Below are positions 23,146 through 35,200 of a stretch of DNA of 64,000 bases, piece by piece. The stretch is from Nissolia schottii (Eukaryota > Streptophyta > Magnoliopsida > Fabales > Fabaceae), in the NCBI GenBank assembly GCA_003254905.1, contig QANU01012358.1, positions 28,092 to 92,091 on the forward strand, written 5' to 3'. The notes under the pieces are model-generated. The model saw nothing but the letters and a program-made list of their open reading frames with translations. It searched no databases and was not told the DNA's origin. Position numbers and translations under genes: made by a program. Every line of letters begins with the position of its first letter. The stretch's first letter is position 1.

Positions 23146-24690
23146 TAAATAAATAAAATACTATAGTAAAATTCTCAAATTAAAAACTATTATTGTGTCT
23201 TTATATGTGTTTAGGAGAGAACTCGTAACGTGATTTTAGAGTTTCTATGAATAAATAGTTTAGAATTCCATTATTATTACCCATATTTTATTAGACAAGG
23301 GTAGCATTAATCCACGCTCAAGTCCAATTGACTTTTATTATGTGAGGAGTATATTAGATATAAAAATAATTTGTATGCATCTATTTTAATGACTTTAACT
23401 TTAATGATCCATCAATAACACACCTTTGTAACTTTTTTAAGGGGTTTTTTTTTTTTTTTAATTAGGATCATCTCAATCAGATTGTATTGGTGTGACACTC
23501 TTGTTTTTTGCTTTCTTTTTATGGAGTGAAGCCTTTCTTCAACAAAAATTCATTGATTCATCTTTAAAAAAAAATCACTCTCGTGACACCTATGTATATA
23601 ACCCTCTAATAAGTGACAACTATAGACTGCAAAATGAGACCATGCACCCTCAGGTAATTGCAGTAATTATTCAAACTAGTAGGGAAGTGGAGAAATAAAA
23701 AAGATACGTAGAGAACGAAAAAATATAATATGTGTGATGAACTTAGAATTGATGGAGAAGTGGAGGAATAATGAAGGTGAGTGGATAGTGAACATAATGA
23801 AATGCAGTTTTGGGTGTGGGGAAACTGTTAATAAGTAATTATGAAACAAAACGAAATGTTAGAATTGATTATTAAATAGGCTGAAGATTTTTTGTGTACG
23901 AAGAATATAATTAACACGTTAAAAATGTGACCAAAAGCGATTAAAAGTCTTCCAAACACTTTACATAATAGTAAAGATTTAATAACATTATTAACAATTT
24001 TGTCCTTTTTTTTTCTTATTTTGATAAACAACTGAGTACTTTGAATAGAAGCTAGTCTAAACAATATTCCTTAATTGTTTTATGTACCATTGTATGTGTG
24101 TCAACATTGATTTGTTTTTTCCTGAAACTAATTCCATGATCAAAATGAATTGAATAATCATCCACACTCCTGTGGGAGCACGCAGTTTGTGTTACAACCA
24201 ACATCAACAAATGTCATTTTAAAATACTTTAGCAACTGCAAAAAAAGGGGGTCATGTTATAATAAATTGGTTAAAATCGATTAATTATAATGTTCATAAA
24301 AAAATTAGATTAATTATAATGATTAGTCGAGAGCCTTTCTATACGTGATCCGAAACAAGAACAAAGCCCAAGAATTTGATACGAAATCAAAATTTGTAAC
24401 TTTAACTGAGGCAATGGTCAATTCATAGGAAGATGGGAAAACGGGAAGGAAACCCATGCCTTACCCTTCCATCGAGATCCACAAATTACACTAACACAGC
24501 TTCATTCAATAGTACAAATAGATTATTTTCTTTTTTTTATGAGAAGTATTTTTTATTTATTTTTTGGTGAATTATAAGTAATTTATTTCTCTAAAAAAAA
24601 TTCTTACATAAATTTAGTCATAACTTATCAATGATTAGTTATTATTATAGTTAACTAATTAATAATTATCATCAAGAATAATATGTCAAT
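21831..24690. other. Intergenic, no gene recognised
   Basis: AT-rich sequence. Apart from a SINE-like fragment (22,990-23,145) and an (AT)n run I see only short frames without protein character. Confidence 0.4.
22990..23145 (+). mobile_element. SINE-like fragment with (AT)n tail
   Basis: TTGAGCCTACAACCTAGTAA is followed by GAGAGTCTAAGGTTCGATTA (B-box-like AAGGTTCGATTA), then GGCATTGTAAGAAAA and an (AT)n tail at 23,115-23,142. Internal Pol III-like box plus terminal simple repeat suggests a SINE. Confidence 0.4.
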
Positions 24691-25192
24691 AATTTATTAG
24701 TTTTTCAATTCCCGGTACCCTTCAAATAAACAGCATTATTACGCATCTAGAATAATATAACCAAATTATTTTGCAGATTATGGTATTAGTTAAATGAAAT
24801 AAATTGATATGATTCTCTTATTCATTCAATTATCCATAATAATGACATATTATCTTGATGAACAAATTCTGGTAAAAACATAGCTTTTTAGCATTTTTGC
24901 TTAAATAAATTTACAAAACTTTGGTCTAATATCTTAGGCAACATTACCAATAATATATTAGTTTTTCAAACAGCAACACACAATCACAATAATATAACCA
25001 AATTATTGTACTGAGATCATAGTAATAGACTAGTAATAATCAGACGAAACAAAGTAATATGATCCACTTATTTATCCGGATGTCAATAATAATGACATAC
25101 CGACCCATGAACAAATTCGGGCAAAAATATACTATTTTAACACTTTTTTCTCATTTACAAACTTTGGTGTAACATCTTAGGTAACATTAATC
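24691..25192. repeat. Diverged tandem duplication, about 260 bp x 2
   Basis: Unit 1 (24,691-24,950) and unit 2 (24,952-25,192) both run from TTAGTTTTTCAA through AATAATATAACCAAATTATT, AATAATGACATA and GAACAAATTC to ATCTTAGG(C/T)AACATTA. Divergence is considerable. It sits just upstream of the receptor-kinase promoter. Confidence 0.65.
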
Positions 25193-25337
25193 ACTGAACT
25201 GCACTACCTAGCTATAGGGTGGCTTAATAATGAAGAAGGCTTCAAGCTGAAGCTGAATTATAAGCTAAGTTGAACGTTGAATGTGTGCTTCCCAAATCAT
25301 AAACAAGAAAACCCAAAAGTAAAAAAAACACTATGCA

Positions 25338-25346
25338 TATATATAG
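25338..25346 (+). promoter_or_regulatory. Candidate TATA box of the receptor-like kinase gene
   Basis: TATATATAG lies about 670 bp before the start codon. It is followed by a pyrimidine-rich TTATTCTCTCTTTCTG typical of a plant 5' leader. The distance implies a long 5' UTR, perhaps with an intron ending at TTTCTAG near 25,946. A 68-codon frame at 25,786-25,992 would be an upstream ORF if that part is retained. Confidence 0.35.
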
Positions 25347-26014
25347 CATAAGTGACAGGATAGGGCTTTTAATAAGCCTCTTATTCTCTCTTTCTGTTGT
25401 TTTGTGTGTGTGTTTGTGGCTTTTGGCGTGTTAATGAAGTAAAGCCGTTAAAGCTTGCCCTCTGCTTCCTCTTAGCCGTTGCCACAACCAAACACTGCCT
25501 TAACAAAAATTAAAAGAAAAAAAAAGAAACCATTTCTTCTCTAAATAACAAATCACTTACACTGCTCAGAGTCACTTCTGTGGCTGTCTGTCTTCTCTTC
25601 TTCTGCCACTTCCAAACTCAAAAAGGTTTTCATCTCTCAACACTGCTCACTGTTATTTTGCATTCTTATTCTCTGCATTTCTCGACTTCATACACCCCTC
25701 ATTTTAAGTGAGGTCATTTTCTTTGTATCAAAATATTTAGATTGTAGAACAAGTAAAAAAACGTTACATAACAAAACCAACGTTTATGTGCATTTGGCCA
25801 CACACAGTGAAATGGCATCAAAATTCAACTGTGCAGCTAGCTCCATTAATGAATAATAAGCAATGTGCTTCTGAAATTGGTTTTAGCCAATCTTTTGCAG
25901 TGAGTTTTGTCATATGTAATGTTCTGGAATCTCTACTATTTCTAGGGAAACAAGTGGAGTTGAATCACAGACTCTCATCTAAGGCACATTGATTCATACA
26001 CAAATTGAGCTTTG

Positions 26015-28576
26015 ATGATGATGATGCTACCACTTTTTCTGCTCCTCCTTGTATTCCCTCAAATTAAGGCTGATCTGAATTCAGAAAAGCAAGCCCTCCT
26101 TGATTTTGCTGCTTCACTTCACCATGGCAAAAAGGTAAATTGGAACACAAGCACCTCAATGTGCACCTCTTGGCCAGGAGTCACCTGCAGCTCTGATTTC
26201 TCCCATGTGGTTTCCCTTCGGCTACCGGGTGTCGGTCTTCGCGGCTCTCTCCGGCCGAACACGCTCGGCCGGCTGAAAGGCCTAATCAGCCTCAGCCTGA
26301 GGTCCAACACCTTGAGTGGGGAAATTCCAGTTGATATACTCTCCCTCCCTTCTCTGAAGTTTATGTATCTTCAGCATAACAATTTCTCCGGTGACATGCC
26401 AGATTCTCTGCCTCCAAGGCTTGTGTTTCTTGATTTGTCAGATAACTCCTTCACAGGGAAAATTCCACCCACAATCCAAAACTTGAAAAGCCTGACAGGA
26501 TTGAACCTTGGGAACAATTCACTCAGAGGGCCTATCCCTGATGTTAACCTCCCTAGGCTCAAGGAATTGGATTTGAGCTTCAACTACCTAACCGGTTCGA
26601 TCCCCTCGATGCTTCATAAGTTCCCTGAATCCTCATTTCATGGGAACTTGAAGCTGTGCGGAGAACCATTGAAACAGTGTTCATCAGTTCCCCCAACTCC
26701 AATGTTGTCTCCGATAACAGCATCACAAATGCCAAGTGATGTCGTCCCCAAGAGGAAGCTGAGCCTAGGAGCAGTTATTGCGGTTTCCTTGGCGGGTTTC
26801 GCGCTTCTTTTCCTCCTAGTTTTGATACTAGTGTTCTGCTGTCTGAAGAAAAAACTTGGTGTACAAAATGAGTTAGCACCTAAAGAGAAGGCTGAGAAGC
26901 TTATGAAGGAGGACTTTGGGAGTGGTGTGCAAGAGGCAGAGAAGAACAAGCTAGTGTTCTTTGGAGGGTGTTCTTACAACTTTGATCTTGAGGATTTGTT
27001 GAGGGCTTCAGCCGAGGTTCTTGGGAAGGGGAGTGTTGGAACAACATATAAGGCAATCTTGGAGGAAGGGACCATTGTGGTTGTGAAGAGGCTGAAGGAA
27101 GTTTCTGTTGGGAAGAGAGAGTTTGAACAGCAGATGGAAGTGGTTGTGCAAAGGCTTGATCATCACCCGAATGTTGTTCCACTTCGTGCTTACTACTATT
27201 CCAAGGATGAGAAGCTCATGGTTTTTGATTACTTGGGAGGTGGAAGCTTCTCCAAGTTGTTGCATGGTAAATTACTGTCATTTTGAAACTTTCATATGGT
27301 TCTTCAATTCTGGCAATGCCATTTAGCTTTTCTTTTCTTATCATAAGGCTCAGAACAAAGCAAACCAATGCCATGGACGTGTGGTGATCGCGGTTCAAAT
27401 AAGTGTAAGTTTTCACACTTATTTGAATTGCGATCACTATATGTGGATTTGAGTAACTTAAGAGTTGCCTAGTAGGGTTAATTAAGTTTTTAGTCCCTAT
27501 AATATGAAAAAGTTTGGTTTTAGTCCCTTATAACAAGTTTTAGTCCCTGTAAAATGTGAAAATTTGATTTTGGTCCCTGTGGACGGTTGGTGATGGACGG
27601 TGATGTAGAAATGGTCCTTAATGACGCGTTAACTGACACGTCATCACCGTCCGTCACCAACCGTCCACAGGGACTAAAATCAAATTTTCACATTTTACAG
27701 GGACTAAAACTTGTCATGAGGGATTAAAACCAAACTTTTTTATATTACAGGGACTAAAAACTTAATTAACCCAAAAACATATCTCTACGAAATATTAGCA
27801 TTAGAACAAACCTAAGTATTGTTGAGCACATTACTGATTTCCGTCTGTAATGGATATCTGATTTGCTTGAATTATGTTATTCTTTTGGTTACATTGGAGG
27901 TGCTTGAAGATATTTTTTTATGCATGCTTAGAGTTGGTTAAATACATTGCCATTGCTGATTGCTGTGTTTAATTTTTCCTTAAACTATTCAACGCCAAAC
28001 ATGATGACAGGAACAAGGGAATCAGGAAGAACTCCACTAGATTGGGATTCCAGATTGAAGATCATGAATGGAGCTGCTAGGGGTGTTGCCCATATCCACT
28101 CTTCAAGTGGAAAGAAGCTTGTCCATGGCAACATAAAATCATCCAACGTGCTCCTCTCAGCTGATCATCAAGGCTGCATATCAGATTTCGGCTTAGCTCC
28201 TCTAACAAGTTTCTCAGTCTCCTCGAGAAGCCCTGGCTACCGAGCGCCCGAGGTCATAGAATCCCGGAAATCCACTCAAAAGTCAGATGTATACAGCTTC
28301 GGTGTGCTCCTCCTTGAGATGCTGACCGGCAAGACGCCGGTTCAGTATTCGGGGCACGATGATGTGGTTGATCTTCCAAGGTGGGTCCAATCTGTTGTTA
28401 GAGAGGAGTGGACTGCTGAAGTGTTTGATCTTGAGCTAATGAGGTATCCAGATATTGAAGAGGAACTGGTTCAGATGCTGCAACTGGCAATGGCATGTGT
28501 AGCAGTGATGCCCGACACGAGACCTTCAATGGAGGAAGTTGTGAGGATTATTGAAGAAATCATAGCATCCAATTGA
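26015..28576 (+). CDS. LRR receptor-like protein, probable inactive kinase (At5g58300-like)
   Basis: Two exons, 26,015-27,266 and 28,011-28,576 (1,818 nt, 605 aa), GT-AG intron, phase 1. In order: signal peptide (about 1-19), LRR N-terminal cap with CTSWPGVTC, a few LRRs (about 67-205, for example [13 protein letters not shown]), a short Pro/Ser linker, membrane span (about 250-278), then a kinase-like domain from about 330. The glycine loop [12 protein letters not shown] and Lys358 (VVVKRL) are present and DFG is intact (476-478), but the catalytic loop reads HGNIKSSN (456-463), so Asn replaces the usual catalytic Asp of HRD. This is the family norm for LRR-III receptor-like proteins labelled 'probable inactive receptor kinase'. 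It would act at the plasma membrane in signalling, probably as a pseudokinase partner. Ligand unknown. The ATG run at 26,015 is the first in-frame start before the signal peptide. Confidence 0.92.
27384..27437. repeat. Short perfect-stem hairpin in kinase intron
   Basis: GTGATCGCGGTTCAAATAAG at the left pairs with CTTATTTGAATTGCGATCAC at the right. The stem is 23 bp with at most two G-T-type mismatches, around an 8-nt loop. It could be a foldback remnant or a small hairpin in the intron RNA. Confidence 0.6.
27475..27772. mobile_element. Foldback MITE (Mutator-type family), copy 1, in kinase intron
   Basis: 298 bp. The ends are GGGTTAATTAAGTTTTTAGT and its inverse, and almost the whole element is one inverted repeat with recurring TTTTAGTCCCT motifs and the inner pair GGTTGGTGATGGACGGTGAT / its inverse. 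It has the same length as, and is nearly identical to, 43,946-44,243. No target duplication is visible at this copy. It is non-coding. Confidence 0.85.
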
Positions 28577-29247
28577 GAATCAGCCATCATTCCCAGAGAA
28601 CAAGGGGGTCCCATGGTTTCACTCCATACAACTGAATAATTACTTTCCCAAATTCCTGCGGCGACAAACCACAAGAACAATATATCCAATGCCACGTTTG
28701 AAACATGCCTACTAAGATGCATTTGAGGAATCGGCATCAAAAGAAAATATACTTGTATGTTTAAGCATCTTACCATTACTTTGTTATTATTTTTTTTGGC
28801 ACATTCGTACCATTATCTTTCACCTTCTAAACCCATACTTTAGTAATACATGAGTTAAGATATCTGATCCAGTGAATTAGTATCATATGGCTTGCAAGGT
28901 ATTCCGAAAGGATGGAGAAAATACTAGTTTTTCTGTCGGAAATCAGTATAGCAATACAGAAGGACTTCGCAATGAGGCGGCACAACATAGTGATCAACTA
29001 CTAGAGTCTTATTCATGATGCCATCATCTAATGGAATCATTTTCAACTGTCAATGCAATGTGAAGTACCAATACATAATATAAAAAATAAAACTACACTC
29101 TCAACAAATGGTAGCGAATTACCAAATGTTCAAAGAATTAACATACAAAATATTAAAATGGCCCAATTTAGGCCAACCTATTAGTATAATCTGCCTAGTG
29201 TGAGGTTACTGTCTGTTACTCTCCAGAAAACAAAGGATAAATGTGTT
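28577..29247. other. Intergenic between convergent genes
   Basis: Holds the 3' UTR of the kinase gene (+) and of the coiled-coil gene (-). No other feature is recognised in 671 bp. Confidence 0.6.
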
Positions 29248-32200
29248 TCAAGAGCTTTGGTTAACCAAGTCAGCACCACTAACATACTTAGCAACAAATG
29301 ATATCAGACGAAATGGAGCACCAATAAGGGGAGCATCTGTTATTGGCACATCATCCTGTTCCACATTCTTGGCATCCTCCAACTCTGGATCCCCTGCTTC
29401 ACTGTCATCCAATGGAATTTGCATGATTTCTCCAGTATCATCAGATACAAACGATGAGTTTGAAATTGACCCGACGGCTTGCTCGGCATCAATAGAATCG
29501 CCACCACTATTCTTCAGCGAAGCCTCTTGCAATGAACCCAACTCCTTGGCCTTAATCTCTGCAGATTCAGGTACATCAAGAGCCACACCAGGAGGATGAG
29601 GATATGCAGTTGTCGGATCAGGGCCGGCGACTCCAGAAAGTCCAACCTCTTTGCGTCGTTGATGTTCCAGCTCAACATATAACATGTTAACCTGATGATA
29701 AACATTTGACATGGCTGAAGCATGCATCACTATCTACATAATCTTACCCTACCAATCTAAAATTACTAACATCAAACAAAATCCTTTAGTAAGTCATCAG
29801 CATGTTGTAACACTCTCTAATAAAACCATAGAGAGAACCCAGCACATTACCTTCTCTACAAGTTCCGCATTTTCTGCTACCAATTTCTCCACCAACATAC
29901 AGGCTGCTTCAATTTGAGACTTCAAGTCCTCATTTTCAGACGCATTTTCCTATCCACCATGAAGCCAAATATGGTCAGAGGAGACATATAGAGCAGTAAA
30001 GGTTTCATCTTCCTTGTTGCTACTTGAAGCCAGCATATTTACACACTTAGCAAGTTTGTAACACACATCCCATGCTATAACATCATTTTCAGAAGGATAA
30101 TATGCCACAAAAGTTCAAATTTTATTAACAGTCAATTACTACCAAACTGCAGTCTACCACTACAGATATAAGTATCAAAATATAACACCCTAGAAGTTCA
30201 TTTCCCATATAGTCATTCACAACTAAATCAGTGATCTTTCGCTGCTTTCAAAAATAAGGTCAAGAAAACTAGTTTTTATGCATATAGTATTGTAGATTTT
30301 AACCATAAGGATAACAAAAATAAACCTTTGCAGATGCATCAACTGAGCACGAAGAAGAGGTGCTGTTTTCAAGACTCTGAATTGTCGACTGAAGAGCTGA
30401 CACATTTTCCCTCAATTGCTGGTTTTCTAGCAAAAGACCATTCCTGGACTCTTCCAACTCTGCCACCTGCCAAACTTTGTTTTTAATTTCCATATCAGAA
30501 TTAACACGTTTGCTATGAAATGTACATGACCAAATAACAGCATGTGAGTGTAATTCATCAAGCCAGTGTTTATAACAAATTGGAGTAAAGGAGAAAGACA
30601 AGATAAAATGGAACAGCATTTATGTCAGAAGGGCATCGAGAATTGGAACCTTCAGCTATTTGACGTAGCCTAAATGAAAGTATTCTAGAAAATAAAATAA
30701 TGGATCAGTATTCAGTACCAAAACAAGTAAACAAACGACCTGAATTTCTGTTACAAAAGTTATCCAGAAGGTCCAAGCAAGAAAAGTATAGGAAATCATT
30801 AAGTTGGTAATGTCACATCGCTTGCAGGAGGGAATCAGCTCTTGTGCTCATAATTCTACTCAAACCAATTTGTGTACGTCATTAATGTACTCTATACTAC
30901 GGGATAAACCATAGTATTATCAGCAGATGGAAACTTGAAAGTTAAAATTACTAAATACAGAAAAAAATAGGGGTCCTATATCTCTGTTTCACCAGAATAG
31001 GCTCTCAAAGAGGAAAAAAGACATCAAAACTGCAGAATTCAGGCCACTCTTCATAGCATAAAAAATGTACGATAAACAACAGGCACTTCAACAATAGACC
31101 AACAAGTTAACAACTATACTTACCAAAGTAAAGAACTTCATAATATTTTTTTTCACATATCCTCCTAGAGTAAAGCCCTTATATTCATAATGGAACAAAG
31201 TATAAATGAATCACAAGGCTCACTTGCAATGGCAGTCTACAGTTATGCTAACTGGTTTCAAAAGAGAAACACTATTAGATGATGTTTCAATCGAGTTACA
31301 CTAGTTTACAACTCCTAAAAATAAAGAGAAGGAAATTAAAGACAATGATACCTAAAACACCCTAATACTCGTACAATATTACTTTCCTAGGTTTTTAAAC
31401 ATGAAATATTCAGATACACACACACACACACACATATATACATACATACATGAGGTACATACCTGCACTTGAAGCATACTGACGTTTCCATTCAGGTTGG
31501 AAATTATTTCTTTAGTTGATTTCTGTAAATAAAACACATGATATGGCTCCACTAAGTGTCAAATTCACAATAAATGGAACATGCATTTAGTGCTATTTTA
31601 CATTCTTAGCCTCAGACAATATGACCTTCTCCAATCCTTGAGCTTATTCTAACAACTATCAATTTATAACTACAAAAGTAATATCACCAATTGAGAAAAT
31701 TCTACTTAAATATAATTGCATTTATGTAGCAAGATGAAGCACCTTAATACTAACTCATCTCAGTACTTCACAATCTTATTTTTACTTCTAAAGGGAACAG
31801 AACTAGTGCTATTAGATGTCATTTGTCATCATATAATAGATCACCAACCAACTTATAATGCAAAAATCTATTAAACAACTAAATTTTAATATGGAAGTTA
31901 GTCCCTAATTAAGAAACAATATTTTCAATGCAATCACAAATGTAAGCTTATTACCTCTTTCTCAATAAAAGAACTCAAATCACTCTCCAGAAGATTTATT
32001 TTTCCCTCTAAACTCTCCTGTGGAACAATGCATACTGTAATCAGAACTTCAACCCAACTCTATTTTTTCCTTTTAAATTAAAAAGAAACTCAAAATATTG
32101 AACATTGTGTTGTTTAAAGGTTAAATAATCAAGGAATATAGAAAATGACAAAGTTGATGGAGCAATTCTTACCACTTCAAGACTGAAAACTGCCTTTTCA

Positions 32201-35200
32201 TTCAGCAACTGATTGGTTTTGTCCATCAATCCAATCTGAATATGATACACCATTAAATGAGTTATCTTGATAATAATTTCTCAAAATCAATGCTTGTAAC
32301 TTTTAAAAGGAAAAAAACGTTAATTCATTCACCTCTTTTTGAAGTAAGGAACTATTTTCACTCTGTAATTGTGCAATTCTCATTTCCAGACTAGCCTGCA
32401 GGTGATCCAGTTAAATATGCCAGTCAGTAGCTAAACATATATGAGCATAATATAATTCAGATAAGACATGCGAGCCACCCATACATTCATCAAAACTGTT
32501 AATTCAAATTCAATTACCTGTTCTTGTGTCTGCAATTCATGTTCAGTTCGTAATTTATAGATGGTCTCTTCCAAGGTAGCCTGTAAAGAAAAGCAAAACA
32601 AATGGGAGAAATTAAGCAATTTGTATAATAAGGAGTCCCTAAATTTAGTCATTTTTCTAGAATTTCCTTCACAGTTTCTTGTCAAGAAAGTAAATATAGA
32701 GCTGCAATATAAACACAAACAAGTCACTCCCTGATAAAACTAAAACATATTACCTCTTTCTGAATGTTTATATCACTTTCTTCTTTCAATTTTCTATTTG
32801 CCTCCTCTAATATGGCCTGTGGAAAGATGGGTTAGGCATGTTCATACTCATGAAAATAGTTGTGATATAAACACTAAAACATATGACATGAATCGCTTAG
32901 CTGAATTTTGAAGTTAATTACCTCTTTCTGAATATGCACATCATTTTCTTCGTTCAATTTTCTTATCGTCTCTTCTGACATGGCCTGACCATAGATAGGC
33001 TATATGTGTTAAGAAAAATAGCAAGATAAACATTTGGAGAATGAATATATATCTCTCAGATAAAATTTACAATATATTATTACCTCTTTCTGCAAGTGCA
33101 TGTCATTTTCTTCTTTTAATTTTCTGATTGCATTTTCCAATGTGGCCTGTGGAATGATAGTCTCTACATGTCATAAAACATTGAAGCATAAGGGCTAAAA
33201 CAAAGGATAGATATATCTAGATAAAACATTACCTCTTTCTGCATATACGTATCATGTTCTTCTTTCAATTTGCTTATAGTCTCTTCCAATGCATTCTGAA
33301 GAAGATAGACCATATGTGTCAAAAGAAATTGCAAGTCAATTATCAAAGAACACATGGTACTCAGATGAATTTTAAGATATATTACCTCATTTTGCATATG
33401 GATGTCATTTTCTTCTTTCAATTTTCTATTTGCCTCCTCTAATATGGCCTGTGGAAAGATGGGTCATGCATGTTCATACTCATGAAAATATTAGTGATAT
33501 AAACACTAAAATATACGACATGAATCTCTTAGCTGAATTTTGAAGTTAATTACCTCCTTCTGAATATGCACATCATTTTCTTCTTTCAATTTTCTTATTG
33601 TCTCTTCTGACATGGCCTGGTCATAGATAGGCTATAAGTGTTAAGAGAAATAGCAAGATAAGCATTTGGAAAACGAATATCTATCTCTCAGATAAAATTT
33701 ACAATATATTAACTCTTTCTGCAAGTGCAAGTCATTTTCTTTGTTTAATTTTCTGATTGCATTTTCCAACATGCCCTATGGAATGATAGTCTCTACATGT
33801 CATAAAATTATGAAACATAAGGGCTAAAACAAAGGATAGATATATCTAGATAAAACATTACCTCTTTCTGCATATACATGTCATGTTCTTCTTTCAATTT
33901 CCTTATAGTTTCTTCCAATGCAACCTGAAGAAGATAGACCATATGAATTGCGAGTCAATTAACAAAGAACATGTCACTCAACTGAATTTTAAAATATATT
34001 ACCTCTTTTTGCATATGGATGTCATTTTCTTCCTCCAATTTTCTGACTGTCTCCTCCATTATGGCCTGTGGAATGATGGGCCGTACATGTTATTAAAAAT
34101 TGAAATTGCATGAGGGCTACAACAGCACACACATCTCTCAGATAAATATTACCACTTTCTGAACTCTCATATCTTTTTCTACTTTTAGTTTTCTGATTGT
34201 CTCTTCTGACATTGCCTGTGGAGTGATACACTGTACATGTTATACAATCGCTGAGACATGATAAAACAACGGACAGATATTTCTCAGATCAAATATTACC
34301 ACTTTGTGAATATGCACGTCATTTTCTTCTTTTAGTTTCCTGATTGTCTCTTCTGATATGGCCTGTGGAGTGATACACTGTCCATGTTATAATATGTAGA
34401 AAAATAATAAAACAAAGGACAGATATTTCCCAGATAAAATGTTACTTCTTTCTGAATGTGTATATCATTTTCCTCTTTTATTTTCCGTATTGTATCTTCT
34501 GATATGGCCTGTAGAGAAATACACTGTACATGTTATAAAACATTGAAACACAAATTCTAAAACATAGCACAGAAATTTCTCAGATAAAGTACTACCTCTT
34601 TCTGAATTAGCACTTCGTTTTCTTCTTTCAATTTACTGATTGTCTCTACTGATACGGCCTGTTGAATATAGGATATACATGTTGAAAATCTTAAACTGTA
34701 AAACTATGCCATCGCATATCTGGAAAATAAAACGTTTCAAACATCTTACCACATTCTGTTTGAGCATGTCATTTTCATTTCCCAAATTTCTGATTACCTC
34801 TTCAGAGGAGGCCTGTCAAAAATGGTAGTTGCAATTAGTTTGGCAATATGCTTATGTCTAAAAGCACTCAACTCATACAGATTTGACAGCAAGTATGATT
34901 GAAACAGAAAGGGAGCACAGACGGGGAGATCCAACTTTCCACGAACTTGTTTGGATAATTATTATATCATTAATTCTAACAGGAATGGATTTTAAAGATT
35001 AATTGAAAAAATTAGTATTACAGCATGGATGCTTAAACTAATTTTCAGGTGTTTGTTCTGTTTCTGAAAGTGTTAAGTATAATCACTTTATCAGTAGGAA
35101 AAAAATATATTACATTTGATGTGTAACTAAACAATGTAAGGAGCACAAGACTATTCATTGTGCTGACGTATTCAACAATGAGACATTAAAAGCATGTTTT

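Noticed and set aside
26119-27437. Several minus-strand frames opposite the receptor-kinase exon
   Set aside because: Antisense shadows of a well supported coding exon.
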